Of a stretch of 64,000 bases of DNA, positions 12,605 to 35,193 are shown piece by piece. The position numbers were made by a program, and so were the translations under genes. The notes beneath the pieces were generated by a model. That model saw nothing but the letters and a program-made list of their open reading frames with translations, ran no database searches and was not told the origin of the DNA. The first letter of the stretch is position 1. Each line of letters begins with the position of its first letter. Source of the DNA: Urechis unicinctus (Eukaryota > Annelida > Polychaeta > Xenopneusta > Urechidae); contig CM067343.1 in assembly GCA_034190875.2 (NCBI GenBank), positions 42,325,109 to 42,389,108 on the forward strand, read 5' to 3'.

Positions 12605-15049
12605 TGTGCAACTGTAAAAAGAAAACACAATACAAAATATTTTGGTATTACACAAGTTTGGCTTTAACTTACACTGAAGTTTCACATTTGACCATGCGCC
12701 ATGGTGGTGAAGCTTGTCACAGACTTTCAGCCGAGCTGAGCTTATCATATACCTTTGCTCAGGCCTCTGTCTGTCATAACTCATAAATGCTTGGTGACAG
12801 AACTTGCCCCTTAAACTTGTTCATAATGATGACCCCCTATGCCAAACATATGCTAAACAAGCACTGTCTTGTCCATATCCACAATGACAGTGGAAATTAA
12901 ATTTACATAGACTCTGGTGGATAAGGTATATATCCGAAAATGAAACATCCACTTACTGTATTTACTTCTGTATAGGTTTTAAGCATGCATCGGTTGCACA
13001 CCAATTTTTAGCACTGGAATTAGGTCCAAAAATGATTATAATGTAATATAACATGAAAAATGACCACACTCAAGATTACTAGTAAAGCATATAGGATGCA
13101 GTTAACACATCATCGTACCTGCTTTTATACAGTAATAAGCAAGCCAATCATTGGAAAACTGGGACAGGCAAATTTCAATGCGAGTCTGGCGTCAAATTCC
13201 AATGTTTAATTGGTGCCAGCAAGACGAATTCACTATCATTGAGCTTAACACTAAACTCATTTACCAGCTTGAAGTAAAAATACTTAGGTGGTGCTGAGAC
13301 CTGGCATACCATCGAGCAACTTTGATGCCTGACCCCCAACAGCTTTCACCTAAGAGGCACGAACCGTGACTGAGCAGTGTGTCCTATCAGTGTCAACAGC
13401 ACCAGCATGAGGTCAGAGGGGATGGATGGGGAAGAGTTGTGGGGAAGGGTGGATAGAATGATCCGCCTGGTAGCTGTGTTCCACAACACAAGAACTTCAC
13501 CCGTCAAGGAGAGGAGATGCAGGCAACAGTAGGATTTTGCAATGAAATTGCATGTGTGATCCGTGAAGCTGAGGCTGTATGTGTACATACACTTGAATTA
13601 AGAAGTGTAGAAATTGAGTGGAAAGTGGCATTCACTTTGCGGCCCACACAAATTCACTATTCAACCACATCGCTATTATGAGAGAGTAAGAAAGCATTTA
13701 AATCTATATTTAAGGGGCAAAATCTATAGTATGATATAACAATTTTGGGGTATGATGCAATTTTATCTATCTAATTCATTTAAATCTCTATTCATGGGAC
13801 AAAATAAACGATTTCTGTGTTGTCTAATCTTTTTCACTGTGAATGACCTGTAGTGTGTTAATGATCATACACATTTGATAATTGTTAAATAATTAAAGGA
13901 TGAGCAAACAACTTAAGTCCTTTGAAATATTTTCTTAGAATTTCTTGGCATGTCTTTGGTTATGTGGTAGTAAGCTAGCTATAACTGCTATTCAATGTCA
14001 TAGACATCAAATCATTAAACATTAATATTGCTAGTAATAGATTTGCTTATTATGCCTCAAAAAGGAGAGAATACATTTGTCAGGAATTAAAAGTCTGAAA
14101 AAAAGTCTATAAGTTTTATCATATTATGTAACTGTAGATATCTCTATTTTCAGAACTTATGGTTGGCACACTGTACAAGTCTTTGATGTTCCGCTCACAG
14201 TACTTTTTCTTGTGTGAGGATGATTGAATGTGTTTATGAGGTAAAGAAATCGAATAAGTGAGTATGAAAATTTTGGTTTTGCGATGCTTGTGATGGCACG
14301 TCACAATTACTGAAAAGACATGAAAGGACTCCACATTGATTAATTGGAGGGTTAACTTAAGGTAAATATCAAAAGGTCTGATGTTAATTACTTAGAATTT
14401 TGATTGTGGGTCGTTGGCTGGAGTGAAATACGTTCTTGTTGTTTCCAAGGGATTGGGCCAGAAAGGGGTTCAATGTGATTAGTCTGAATAGGGTTAACTT
14501 TTAAGGTCCCGAGTGACCTCTTAAATGTAAGCATTGTTGACCCAGGTTACTGGGTCACTTGCTGGGTGTGGGTGACTGTGTTCGGGAATGTAGACGTGTG
14601 AAGCTGCGTTTATGGTGGTAGTGGGGGGAGGGGAATATATAGCCGTGCACGACGTTTATTAATATTACCGTCATGCGCGGCTAGGGTATATATTGTGTTT
14701 ACATTTCAATTAAATTTATAGACTCATTGCATGTCATTGGTAATCACCGGAAGACACCAAATTATTGAAGACGGAATTGAGTTAAAACTATATTAAATAC
14801 ATAAAAGCAACATATATACAAGTTCAAACAGACTCGTAGTCGAACAACAACACCAGCTGGACAGCCGACAGGGTTATGACTTGAGTTAAGTATCTTACTA
14901 CAACCCTTGACCCAGACACAGCACTGACCTCTTGCCCTCCACCTCCCATTTGCTTCATACGGGGAAGTGTTAAGTACATAGCGCGTTATGAGAAGCTCTT
15001 TTGAACCAAGTTGGAATGTGCTCCAGGTAGTACTCGGTACTGTTGGTCT
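12605..15049. other. gene-poor gap upstream of CHEK1
   Basis: Should hold the CHEK1 5' untranslated exon and promoter, which I cannot place. It contains a dispersed-repeat copy near 12727-12770, clustered TGACC/GGTCA half-sites at 14503-14577, and the stem-loop at 14641-14682. Open frames here are short and without recognisable domains. Confidence 0.5.
14641..14682. other. stem-loop with TAATATTAC in the loop (rolling-circle-origin-like)
   Basis: AGCCGTGCACGACG (14641-14654) pairs with CGTCATGCGCGGCT (14669-14682): 12 Watson-Crick pairs, one G-T and one C-A mismatch. The 14-base loop TTTATTAATATTAC ends in the nonanucleotide TAATATTAC directly before the right stem, which is the layout of replication origins in geminiviruses and other CRESS-DNA viruses. 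No Rep-like frame was recognised nearby. If viral it is only a fossil fragment; it may also be an unrelated palindrome. Confidence 0.45.
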
Positions 15050-16728
15050 AGTGTTAATGGGTCAGGGTCAACTCGTCCACAAACCAACTCGTCCCCAGAC
15101 CAACTCGTCCGCAAACCAACTCGTCCCCAGACCAACTCGTCCCCAAGTTCTAAGATTAATACCGGACTTGCGTGTGATTCAATTATGTACAATAACATTG
15201 AGTTTAAACATAAACAACATAAATTTCTACTATTTTGACAACCTATGTTGTCCTCCTAGACAGCTTAACAACTCTCGGTGCCGACGCACCATGCCTAGCC
15301 TTCTAGCTCGCCAGTCACAAGCGGCCAGAGCGCGGCGGCCTGGGCGTGGCATACGGTGGTTGCGCTTGGGTAGGGTAAGGGAGGGGAGGGTAGCATCGGG
15401 AAGGGCAGCGTCGAGTAGGGCAGCGGCAGCGTAGGGTCGGGTAGGGTAGCGTCGGGTAGGGTAGGGTAGCATCGGGAAGGGGAGGGTAGGGCAGCGGCAC
15501 CATAGGGTCAACCAACTCGTACCCAAGTTAAGACCAACTCGTCCCCAAGTTTTAAGATTAAAACCGAACTTGCGTGTGATTCAATTATGTACAATAACAT
15601 TGAGTTTAAACATAAACAACATACATTTCTATTATTTTGACAACCTATGTTGTCCTCCTAGACAGCTTAACAACTCTCGGTGACGACGCACCATGCCTAG
15701 CCTTCTAGCTCGCCAGTCACAAGCGGCCAGAGCGCGGCGGCCTGGGCGTGGCATACGGTGGTTGCGCTTGGGTAGGGTAAGGGAGGGGTGGGTAGCATCG
15801 GGAAGGGCAGCGGCAGCGTAGGGTCGTGTAGGGTAGCGTCGGGTAGGGTAGGGTAGCATCGGGAAGGGTTTGACCATTCAAATGTGATAGTCTAGTCTTA
15901 GTAACGTACAACGATAATCTTTCACGCTACCCTACCCAACCCGTACCCAAGTTGCCCTACTCGACGCTGCCCTTCCCGATTAATACCCTCCCCTCCCTTA
16001 CCCTACCCAAGCGCAACCACCGTATGCCACGCCCAGGCCGCCGCGCTCTGGCCGCTTGTGACTGGCGAGGTAGAAGGCTAGGCATGGTTCGTCGTCACCG
16101 AGAGTTGTTAAGCTGTCTAGGAGGACAACATAGGTTGTCAAAATAATAGAAATGTATGTTGTTTATGTTTAAACTCAATGTTATTGTACATAATTGAATC
16201 ACACGCAAGTTCGGTATTAATCTTAAAACATGGGGACGAGTTGGTCTTAACTTGGGTACGAGTTGGTTGACCCTATGGTGCCGCTGCCCTACCCTCCCCT
16301 TCCCGATGCTACCCTACCCTACCCGACGCTACCCTACCCGACCCTACGCTGCCGCTGCCCTACTCGACGCTGCCCTTCCCGATGCTACCCTCCCCTCCCT
16401 TACCCTACCCAAGCGCAACCACCGTATGCCACGCCCAGGCCGCCGCGCTCTGGCCGCTTGTGACTGGCGAGCTAGAAGGCTAGGCATGGTGCGTCGGCAC
16501 CGAGAGTATTAAAGCTGTTTAGAGGACAACATTGCTGGCCAAAATAGTAGAAATTTATGTTGTTTATGTTTAAACTCAACGTTATTATACATAATTGAAT
16601 CACACGCAAGTTCGGTATTAATCTAAAAAACTTGGGGACGAGTTGGTCTGGGGACGAGTTGGTTTGTGGACGAGTTGGTCTGGGGACGAGTTGGTTTGTG
16701 GACGAGTTGACCCGATCCCAGTGTTAAT
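15050..16728. mobile_element. fold-back, Mutator-like transposon with 9-bp target duplication
   Basis: AGTGTTAAT occurs at 15050-15058 and 16720-16728, directly flanking a 1661-bp element (15059-16719). Its ends are GGGTCAGGGTCAACTCGTCC and, reverse-complemented, GGGATCGGGTCAACTCGTCC. Each arm is about 800 bp and starts with a tandem array of CCAACTCGTCC(C/A)(C/G)A units. Two copies of a GC-rich core follow (15241-15520 and 15650-15870 left; 15955-16140 and 16260-16540 right, inverted). A spacer of about 80 bp separates the arms. Duplications of 8-11 bp and long inverted repeats fit Mutator-like or fold-back elements. Frames such as MPRPGRRALAACDWR recur in all four core copies but match no transposase I know; I treat them as GC-driven. 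Confidence 0.88.
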
Positions 16729-17006
16729 ATTCCCAATTATCGCCCATTTTGTCTTTTGATTGCTACAAGTTGCCTTTGAGCGAGTTGAGGCAACAATGCA
16801 TAGATAAATATCTGTAACCAACCAAAATTCCCTTAGTGAGGGAATTCGCGTCATGCACTCACCTTGATTGATGAATTATTAGATTTTCAGAGTCTGACAG
16901 TTGAATTTCGCGCAAAATATTATGTAGTGTGTATTGAATAGAAATATTGCTATCGATAAAGAAAATGCGACATCGCCACACGTGACAGTCATATGACTTC
17001 CTTAAA
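16729..17006. promoter_or_regulatory. WASHC4 upstream region with E-box
   Basis: CACGTGAC at 16979-16986 lies 21 bases before the WASHC4 ATG. This is an E-box of the USF/TFE type, whose lysosomal CLEAR version is TCACGTGA. A short regulatory site can occur by chance. Confidence 0.35.
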
Positions 17007-28266
<11,260 letters not shown>

Positions 28267-29190
28267 GTGTCTGTACTTGGGGAACTATTCAAGGCAATTA
28301 GTAGATGCCCGGAACTAAGTTGACAATATGGTTCCAACTTTTGTTTTCATATGTTAATGTCATCTAAATGCAATATTAAAATGAAATACCAAAATATGAT
28401 CAAAGATGGCTTGCCGTGTATTATGGTTTTAAAATAGAATGCCTAATAATGATTAAAGTTGGCTTTCCATATATAACGGTCCATTACCAAACCTAACTTA
28501 TATGGCAAGACCACAAACTGAAGAACTCGATCATATAAATACATTGGCTGATGTCTCTGTATGATATAACAGGCTCTCGTACTGCTGCAGTAAGTTCACA
28601 AATCACCCTTTCAATCCCCACCTTTTTTTTTTGCACTGGTTGAACTTACCCATAAAAAGATGTATAAACATGAAATCCTGGAAAGTGCCTGATCTAAATG
28701 AAACTGCTCTCAGCCATTATGAGAATGTAGTATTAAAGGGTTCATAAAATAATCAAGAATATTAATTATCTACTGATGGATGGAACAATGGAGTTCCAAT
28801 TAGGAGTAATTAAGATAGAATGGACTGTCATCAAACACATCACAGATTTTCCACTGTTAGAGCTTTATTGAAAAGTCCACAGAGAGAATGTAAGAAAGTA
28901 GTACAATGCCTGCTCTTAACCTTATTCCAGTTATGCAATTGAAGGAATGCTTCCTCGACACAATAAGCATGAATATTGAATTGTTTAAACCTACATCAAC
29001 CTACTGGACCTTCTCACCACAGACCAACAACCTACCATCTACCATCACACCCAGAATTTCTTAAACAATTAAATAATGTTTGGAAATTCCGTGTTGTAAT
29101 GTGGAACATCCAGGTCTAATAGAAGATGCAGGTCATTGCATCTGTAGATGAGATGTCCACACTGCTGCCTATGGTAACACAGCCAGGCAG
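28267..29190. other. convergent 3' region between WASHC4 and RPN1
   Basis: Tail-to-tail intergenic space of 0.9 kb. TTTATT at 28864-28869 reads AATAAA on the minus strand, a candidate RPN1 polyadenylation signal. Nothing else recognised. Confidence 0.6.
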
Positions 29191-32100
29191 CTAAAGAGCC
29201 GCCGAGAGACCATCCATTTTGGACACAATTTCATCCCGTTTGGAGTTGACATTGTTTTCCGCCTCCACATATAGAGCCTTGGTCATTTTGTTGGCTACAA
29301 GACGTTCAGCGTTGTTAGTAGCCTGAGATACAAGCTCCTTCACCTGACTATCCAAACGCTGCAGCTCCGCTACCTGTCATCAACATAACCACTTCATTCA
29401 TTAGAGCTTTCACCAATCACCCTAACCTATCATACAGGTATTCTCTAAATTAATCAACCAGCAGTCTTACAGGAGCAGGCATTATTTATTACCTTATCAG
29501 CCACTTCAGAGCCCTCTGACTTGAGCTTGGCTTGCAGTGCAGCGATCTCCTGAGTCAGTGACTTATGGAGAGTATCGACACGTTTCCTGCTGGTCGAGAA
29601 CTGGGAAGTATCCTTAGACGTCTTCAGCTTGTTGATAGCATCCTCGTAGCTCTGATACAGGGCACTACGACGGTCATGTAGGGTCTGCACCTGCTCGATG
29701 AGGCTGGCCACGCGCATGCGACTCTCACTGGCCTCGTCCTTGGTGATCGAGAAGTCCATACGGACATACAAGATGATGACCACAAAAAGAAGGTAGAAAG
29801 CTCCCACGACCATCAGGGGTTCCCTTATCATATACACCTTGGGAAATCTATAATAAAGCTGAAACAAGGCAAAGAATACTACATTGGGAAGATTCAAAGA
29901 GGAATCATGTTAACATCTACTGGTTATATAAAAAATATAACCAAACATCAAGTGTTCATACAGTTACAGGGGTTACCTTGAAGTCTTGTATGTGCTGTTC
30001 CACTAAGTCGGACTTGGTGAAGGAGACAACAGGGCGACCTGAGGTGTCTAGGTAGGTGAAGTGGAGAGAGTCTGCTTCTCGTTTGGCCTCAAACGGCATA
30101 TCTACCTTGATGTCACTGCACACAAACAACAACTAGCTATTCAGTCTATGTTCTAAAAATACAAAAAAACTTTTCCCTTAAAATGAATGCATTTAAAACT
30201 ATCCTGGCAGGTGTTCAAATACCCCACTTGGTGTTGTTCACGAGATCTCTTACCTTGCTCCCTCGGGGAGGATCACCTTCAAGCGGAAGTTATCAATGAC
30301 CTGATCATCAAAAATGTGGTCCACAAACCTCATCTTCAAAATATACTGGTCACCTGGAAAAAAACATAGAAGAAATATACAATGAGTATGAGGTTAGCAG
30401 CTTACAGTTTAATTACTGACAATTTAATGAATGATACCAACCTGAATTGTAGAGGTACTGATAGCTAGGGATGTTGTAACCCATGTAATAGTGGGTCTTC
30501 CATCCACCAAAGAGGGGGAAGCGGGGTTTAAGTTCCAGTTCTACACCATCATCTAGTTCGCGCATGTTGCTGGTGGAGATGTTACCTATCTCATCTCTGT
30601 AGTAGACATCACGTGCAGAAACGGGTAGCATGGTCTGAAATCAAAGCAACATCAATGGATCAAATCCCTCATTATACAGCAGTTCACTTGTAAATAAGTG
30701 GAATCTTTGAAAAGAGGGTGCATTTCATGAATAATAATAGAAAATTATGTGAAAAAAACAATTGACCGATTCCCAACTACTTTTGCTAATGATATCAGCT
30801 AAATAAGAGTTCAATCTGGTTCCCGCTATATATTAGGCCTTTATAAACTAGATTTTTGGCATGACGTGAATTTTAAGCCAAAAATGGTAAGTTGTTAAGA
30901 CACTACTAGACATCCAAAGCTGAAACAAGGTTGAGCAACAATAGCAAAAAATTATGTAACTTTGCAAAAGTAGTTATTTGACTCAGTCACTGCTCATTTG
31001 CAGTTCTCTAAACAAAGTTATGAGGATGTTTTCAAAGTGCTGATTTCAATGAATTATTGATGATTTTGTATTCCAGAAACAAAAAAAAATGATTACTATC
31101 GTGTAACTTTAACAGCCAGACATACACGAAAATAAAAATCAAACCTGGCAACCACAAAATGCATATTAAAGTTGCACATCCATCATCATATCAAGTAAAG
31201 AATAGAAGATGATGATGATGCATGGCATCTTGATTGAAATTACCATAACAGGACATACTGTTACCTTGAATGCTTTGACTGATGATACTCCATCCTGGTG
31301 ACGCTGGTACTCAATACGAGAGAAGGGTCCCTTAAGTTTGGCACCTGTGTGACTGATATCCACCGTCTCCTCCACAGCAATGTTTCCCCATTGAGACACC
31401 TCAATGACGCGCTCGGCATTTGTCACGGTGAGGAAGGGGCTGTTGTTCTCATAGTGCACCTGCACCTCAGCCTGCAGGATGAACAAATAATTAAATATAT
31501 CATACCTGTAGAATGTAATAGTCTCATTATTGGCTAAGTTATTAGAATGTTTATATAATGATGTGCTCTTTACCTGGCTGTAAACAGAAAGATCCTTATA
31601 CGGGCCATATGTGATAGTGTTGTCCGATGCACTCACTGGCTTGGTTTTGGTGTATGATTCAATGTTTGCACCGGTGCATTTCACAATTGTTGTTTGGCTT
31701 TTGGTTCTAGAGCAAAGACAGTGACGAAATGACAACCAAGTTTACATACAATGTCTATTGCATAGAGCACATTTAAAATAGAAGTAATATAATCTGTGAA
31801 CATACTTATAGGGTGAATACATGTACACATTTCCTGTGTATTTCACAAACTGCTTCTCAGACTGGGTGATGCTTGAAGGATAGGGCAGGAGAGAATGGCT
31901 GTAAGCGGTTTCCACTGTTACTGTAGTTTGTGCACCAGCTCCAAGAGGAGAGGCTAGGCTCACACGGTAAAATTTACCTCTGCCACATTCAGAATCATCA
32001 AAGTATCAGTGACAAGTTTCCATACATATAGTTCAGTATTTTCCATAGAAATGTTTTCTTTGCAACTAATTCCATTGGTATTCTTACCTTTGGCCTGTCA

Positions 32101-32775
32101 ATTTGGTTTCTGATACATCAAGCACAACAGGGTCAGCGTCACCAACAGACTTCAGCTACATATTGAAAAAAAGGATATATGTATTTGCATGTAGCATTGA
32201 TGTATTGACAGCACTTCAGTGTAACAGAGTAAAGCAACAGGACAACACCCCATTAATATAAATTTATCAATGCATGACCACAACCTAGCTACCACTATCT
32301 AATGCATGGATGGAATGAAAGGTTTCTGAAAGTCATGGTGCTATTAAGTGCATGATTTCTCGGTGATTTGATCATGGCATCAGATTAAGACTGGATTTAT
32401 TTAAAAGATCAAACCATTTCGATTACAATCACTCATCTTGTATCCGATCAATCAGCTGTCTAACTCGTACGTTTTATGCGTCGTTTCAGGAACAGCACAT
32501 AGTAAAGATAAATTGCCACTCACCGTTGCGCCAATGAATGACAAATTGTCACCGAGTGATGGCTGTATAGCATAAACAAATGAACTGACAGACGATTTCC
32601 CAGTATTTTCCAGAGTGATGCTGTCAGATATTTTTGGCAGATGAGTTGTCAGATCCAAAGTGGTTTGGACATCGCTATTAACAACATCGGCGTTTATAGT
32701 GTCTTTATTTGCACCGCAGTTGGATGCAAGAAGTGCCGAGAGCACAACAGTATAATATAGGGATGAATGCATCAT
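29191..32775 (-). CDS. RPN1: ribophorin I, oligosaccharyltransferase subunit
   Basis: Type I membrane subunit of the ER oligosaccharyltransferase that N-glycosylates nascent proteins. Exons in coding order: 32524-32775, 32098-32155, 31806-31979, 31574-31706, 31265-31471, 30442-30634, 30254-30353, 29977-30115, 29493-29868 and 29191-29373; total 1815 nt, 604 residues (human 607). A signal peptide starts [20 protein letters not shown]. Conserved blocks: [74 protein letters not shown] and ILPEGAS. A transmembrane segment ([20 protein letters not shown]) is followed by SITKD and a cytosolic coiled tail. I start at the Met beginning this signal peptide; an in-frame ATG at 32823 would add 16 residues that fit a signal sequence less well. 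Head to head with IPO9. Confidence 0.96.
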
Positions 32776-33073
32776 TACTTCAGGAGATGCAACCGGATTT
32801 GCAGTTGCTTTCCCACCTCTCAAATCCGAATATTTCGCCGGTTACTTGTTGTTGTCATTTCCTACCAGCCTCGTTTTAGTTTCAACAAGGTGGCACTCCC
32901 ATGAATCAAAGTATAATATATTTTTTTCATTTTTTGTGTCAACAGACTTGAAAACCGATCACATACTCAATATTAAAGAATCAAATCACATTAGAGCCGT
33001 AGGATTGCAAATCTATAGAAATCTGATATTTGGACCAGTTCCCGCCAAATCTAGTGAGATTTAACAAATTTCA
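32776..33073. promoter_or_regulatory. shared bidirectional promoter region RPN1/IPO9 with E2F-type site
   Basis: 298 bp separate the two divergent start codons. TTCCCGCCAAA at 33039-33049 is a full E2F-type consensus 25 bases before the IPO9 ATG. The IPO9 start itself (CAATGGCGGGAG) matches a YY1-type motif, common at housekeeping start sites. No TATA box is placed with confidence. Confidence 0.5.
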
Positions 33074-35101
33074 ATGGCGGGAGCCATGGCTGAGAGAAAT
33101 CGCTCGTTAAAGGAAGCGCTGTTTGAGAGTTTATCAGCTATTTTATCTCCTGCCCATGACATCAGGGCTGCTGGTGAAGAGCAGGTGAAAGCTTTGGAAG
33201 TCACTGAAGGTTTGAAAATTTTCGTCATTCCCTGACAATATCACATTAATTTTTGAGTCGTGTTTTCAACCCAATTTCAGTATTCATGCCCGTATCTGCG
33301 TAATGTTTCGGACCGGTCAATCTCTGCAGTTTTGGCATCGCATCTACGGGCATTCAACCTTGTCAAATGATTGTTTTGTTAAAAAAAACCCTGATTTTTC
33401 CCGACTTATTATATAAAAATGACTAGGACTGAAAGGCAAATGTGGGTGGCAAATTTGATGAGCGATATTATAGCGAATTTGCGAAGGCTATGTTGAAAAA
33501 CTAAGATACCAAATCACATGAAGTTTGAAAGCGTAGCTTGTCTTAATCCAACATATTGTTAGGTTGTCTTAGAGGGTGGGATGCGAGGACGGACAGGTTG
33601 GAAAGCCTGGCTTAGAACCTGTTGTTGAATATGTATACCCCCTGTAACGTAGGTAATAGCCAAATGATAATCTTTGACAAAATGCAGGGCCAAAAATTAT
33701 CAAGGGTCCAGGACCCTCAGGTTAAAATTCCCAAGGGTCCCCAACACATTTATGGGGTCCACAAGAAACTCGAGGGTCCAAATAGATGTTTATTGATAAC
33801 TGAACACAACACCACAAACGCCTATGGACAAACATTGCATGCATATTAATTCATTTATCAGCAATAATGTTCATAGCTGCTTTATGACAGTCAAAGTCCT
33901 GAACAGCTGGACCCTCAATCTTGATGCGCATCAGTATCTCCAGCACTCTTTTCTGACAACGAAGCACGTTTGCGAGATTTTGTGACGTTTGTATGGAGAA
34001 GTTCATGAAGCTGCTCAGAATTAAATCTCGACGTAACAAGCCAACTGGGTGAAGTTCAGTTGGTAAAACACGCTGTGAAAATGATTCTATCTGCATATCT
34101 CTTCCCAATGGAACATCTTTCGTCAGATAATGTCAATACTCTGAAACCAAACCTTCTCATCACTATCATCTAGACCAATGATTGAATTCGCTTACATTCG
34201 CCGAGTAAAGAAAGCGTAACACCCGTAGGCTGTAGCGCATTTCTTGGCGAGAAAAGCTGTCGCCACTGCGTTGACCTGGCGGGCGCAGAGTGAGCTTATC
34301 AGCGTGCTCTATTTATTCATACAAGTCAGGAGACGCAACTTATTTTAGTCGGTAGTTTCAACTTGAACTCGCCAGTCTGGCAACGACTTTCGAGTTTTCC
34401 TTTCACCTGCAGGGGGGGAGCCAATTAACGATCTCGCGAATTTAGTATTTTGCGTAATGGATGCACGGCATCACAAATCTCACGCGTCCACAAAACCCTG
34501 GTTCAACCAATTTGCCCCTGTGGCAGCACGACCTCTGCAATACCATATTATTTTATACAAGCACCAAGATCAATTAGTACTAGTTCAGCATATCAGTAAT
34601 GTTGGTATTAACATAATTTCATCAAATATAGGTTGTGTAGCATAGTCAGACTTCAGCAGAGAAACGTTGCCCCTCTTCGGGGTGTGAGGAAGGACAGTCT
34701 GATGTAACCTCCTCGTCCAGGGGTAGAATAACAGGTCTGACCAAGCAGTGGGGGAAGCCCCAACACAGGCAGTGAGTAGGTAGGTGTAATAACAAGTAGG
34801 CCCACTTTGAGATGGCAAGCAATGATTCCACCAGGATCCCAGAGAATGATCAGACAGGTCGCTGCCCTGTGGTGTGAAGCATCATGTGCCCACTGTATGT
34901 TCAAGAGACCTGAGGCAGCCAGCGTGCCTTCACACAGTTAGGTGAAGTAAGTTATCAAGTTCGTCAGGGGTAAAGTTGGCTTGGGATCAAGCTGACCCTA
35001 TACCAATCCATTCATAGCCCTACATGACATCTTGATGGAATTCCCACAAAAGCTGAATCCAACGTAATGCAAACAGCCACTTTTCTGTTAAATTGCGGTT
35101 A

Positions 35102-35193
<92 letters not shown>

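Noticed and set aside
12605-12784. 60-residue N-terminal extension of CHEK1
   Set aside because: A splice acceptor lies ten bases before the kinase ATG, the extension has no kinase homology, and it overlaps a dispersed repeat.
14641-14690. Helitron 3' end for the stem-loop at 14641
   Set aside because: A CTAG follows directly, but Helitron hairpins are shorter, have small loops and sit about ten bases before CTRR; no TC start was found.
15230-16512. Arg/Pro-rich frames in the fold-back element as genes
   Set aside because: GC-rich repeat cores give long frames on both strands and in several frames; no known domain.
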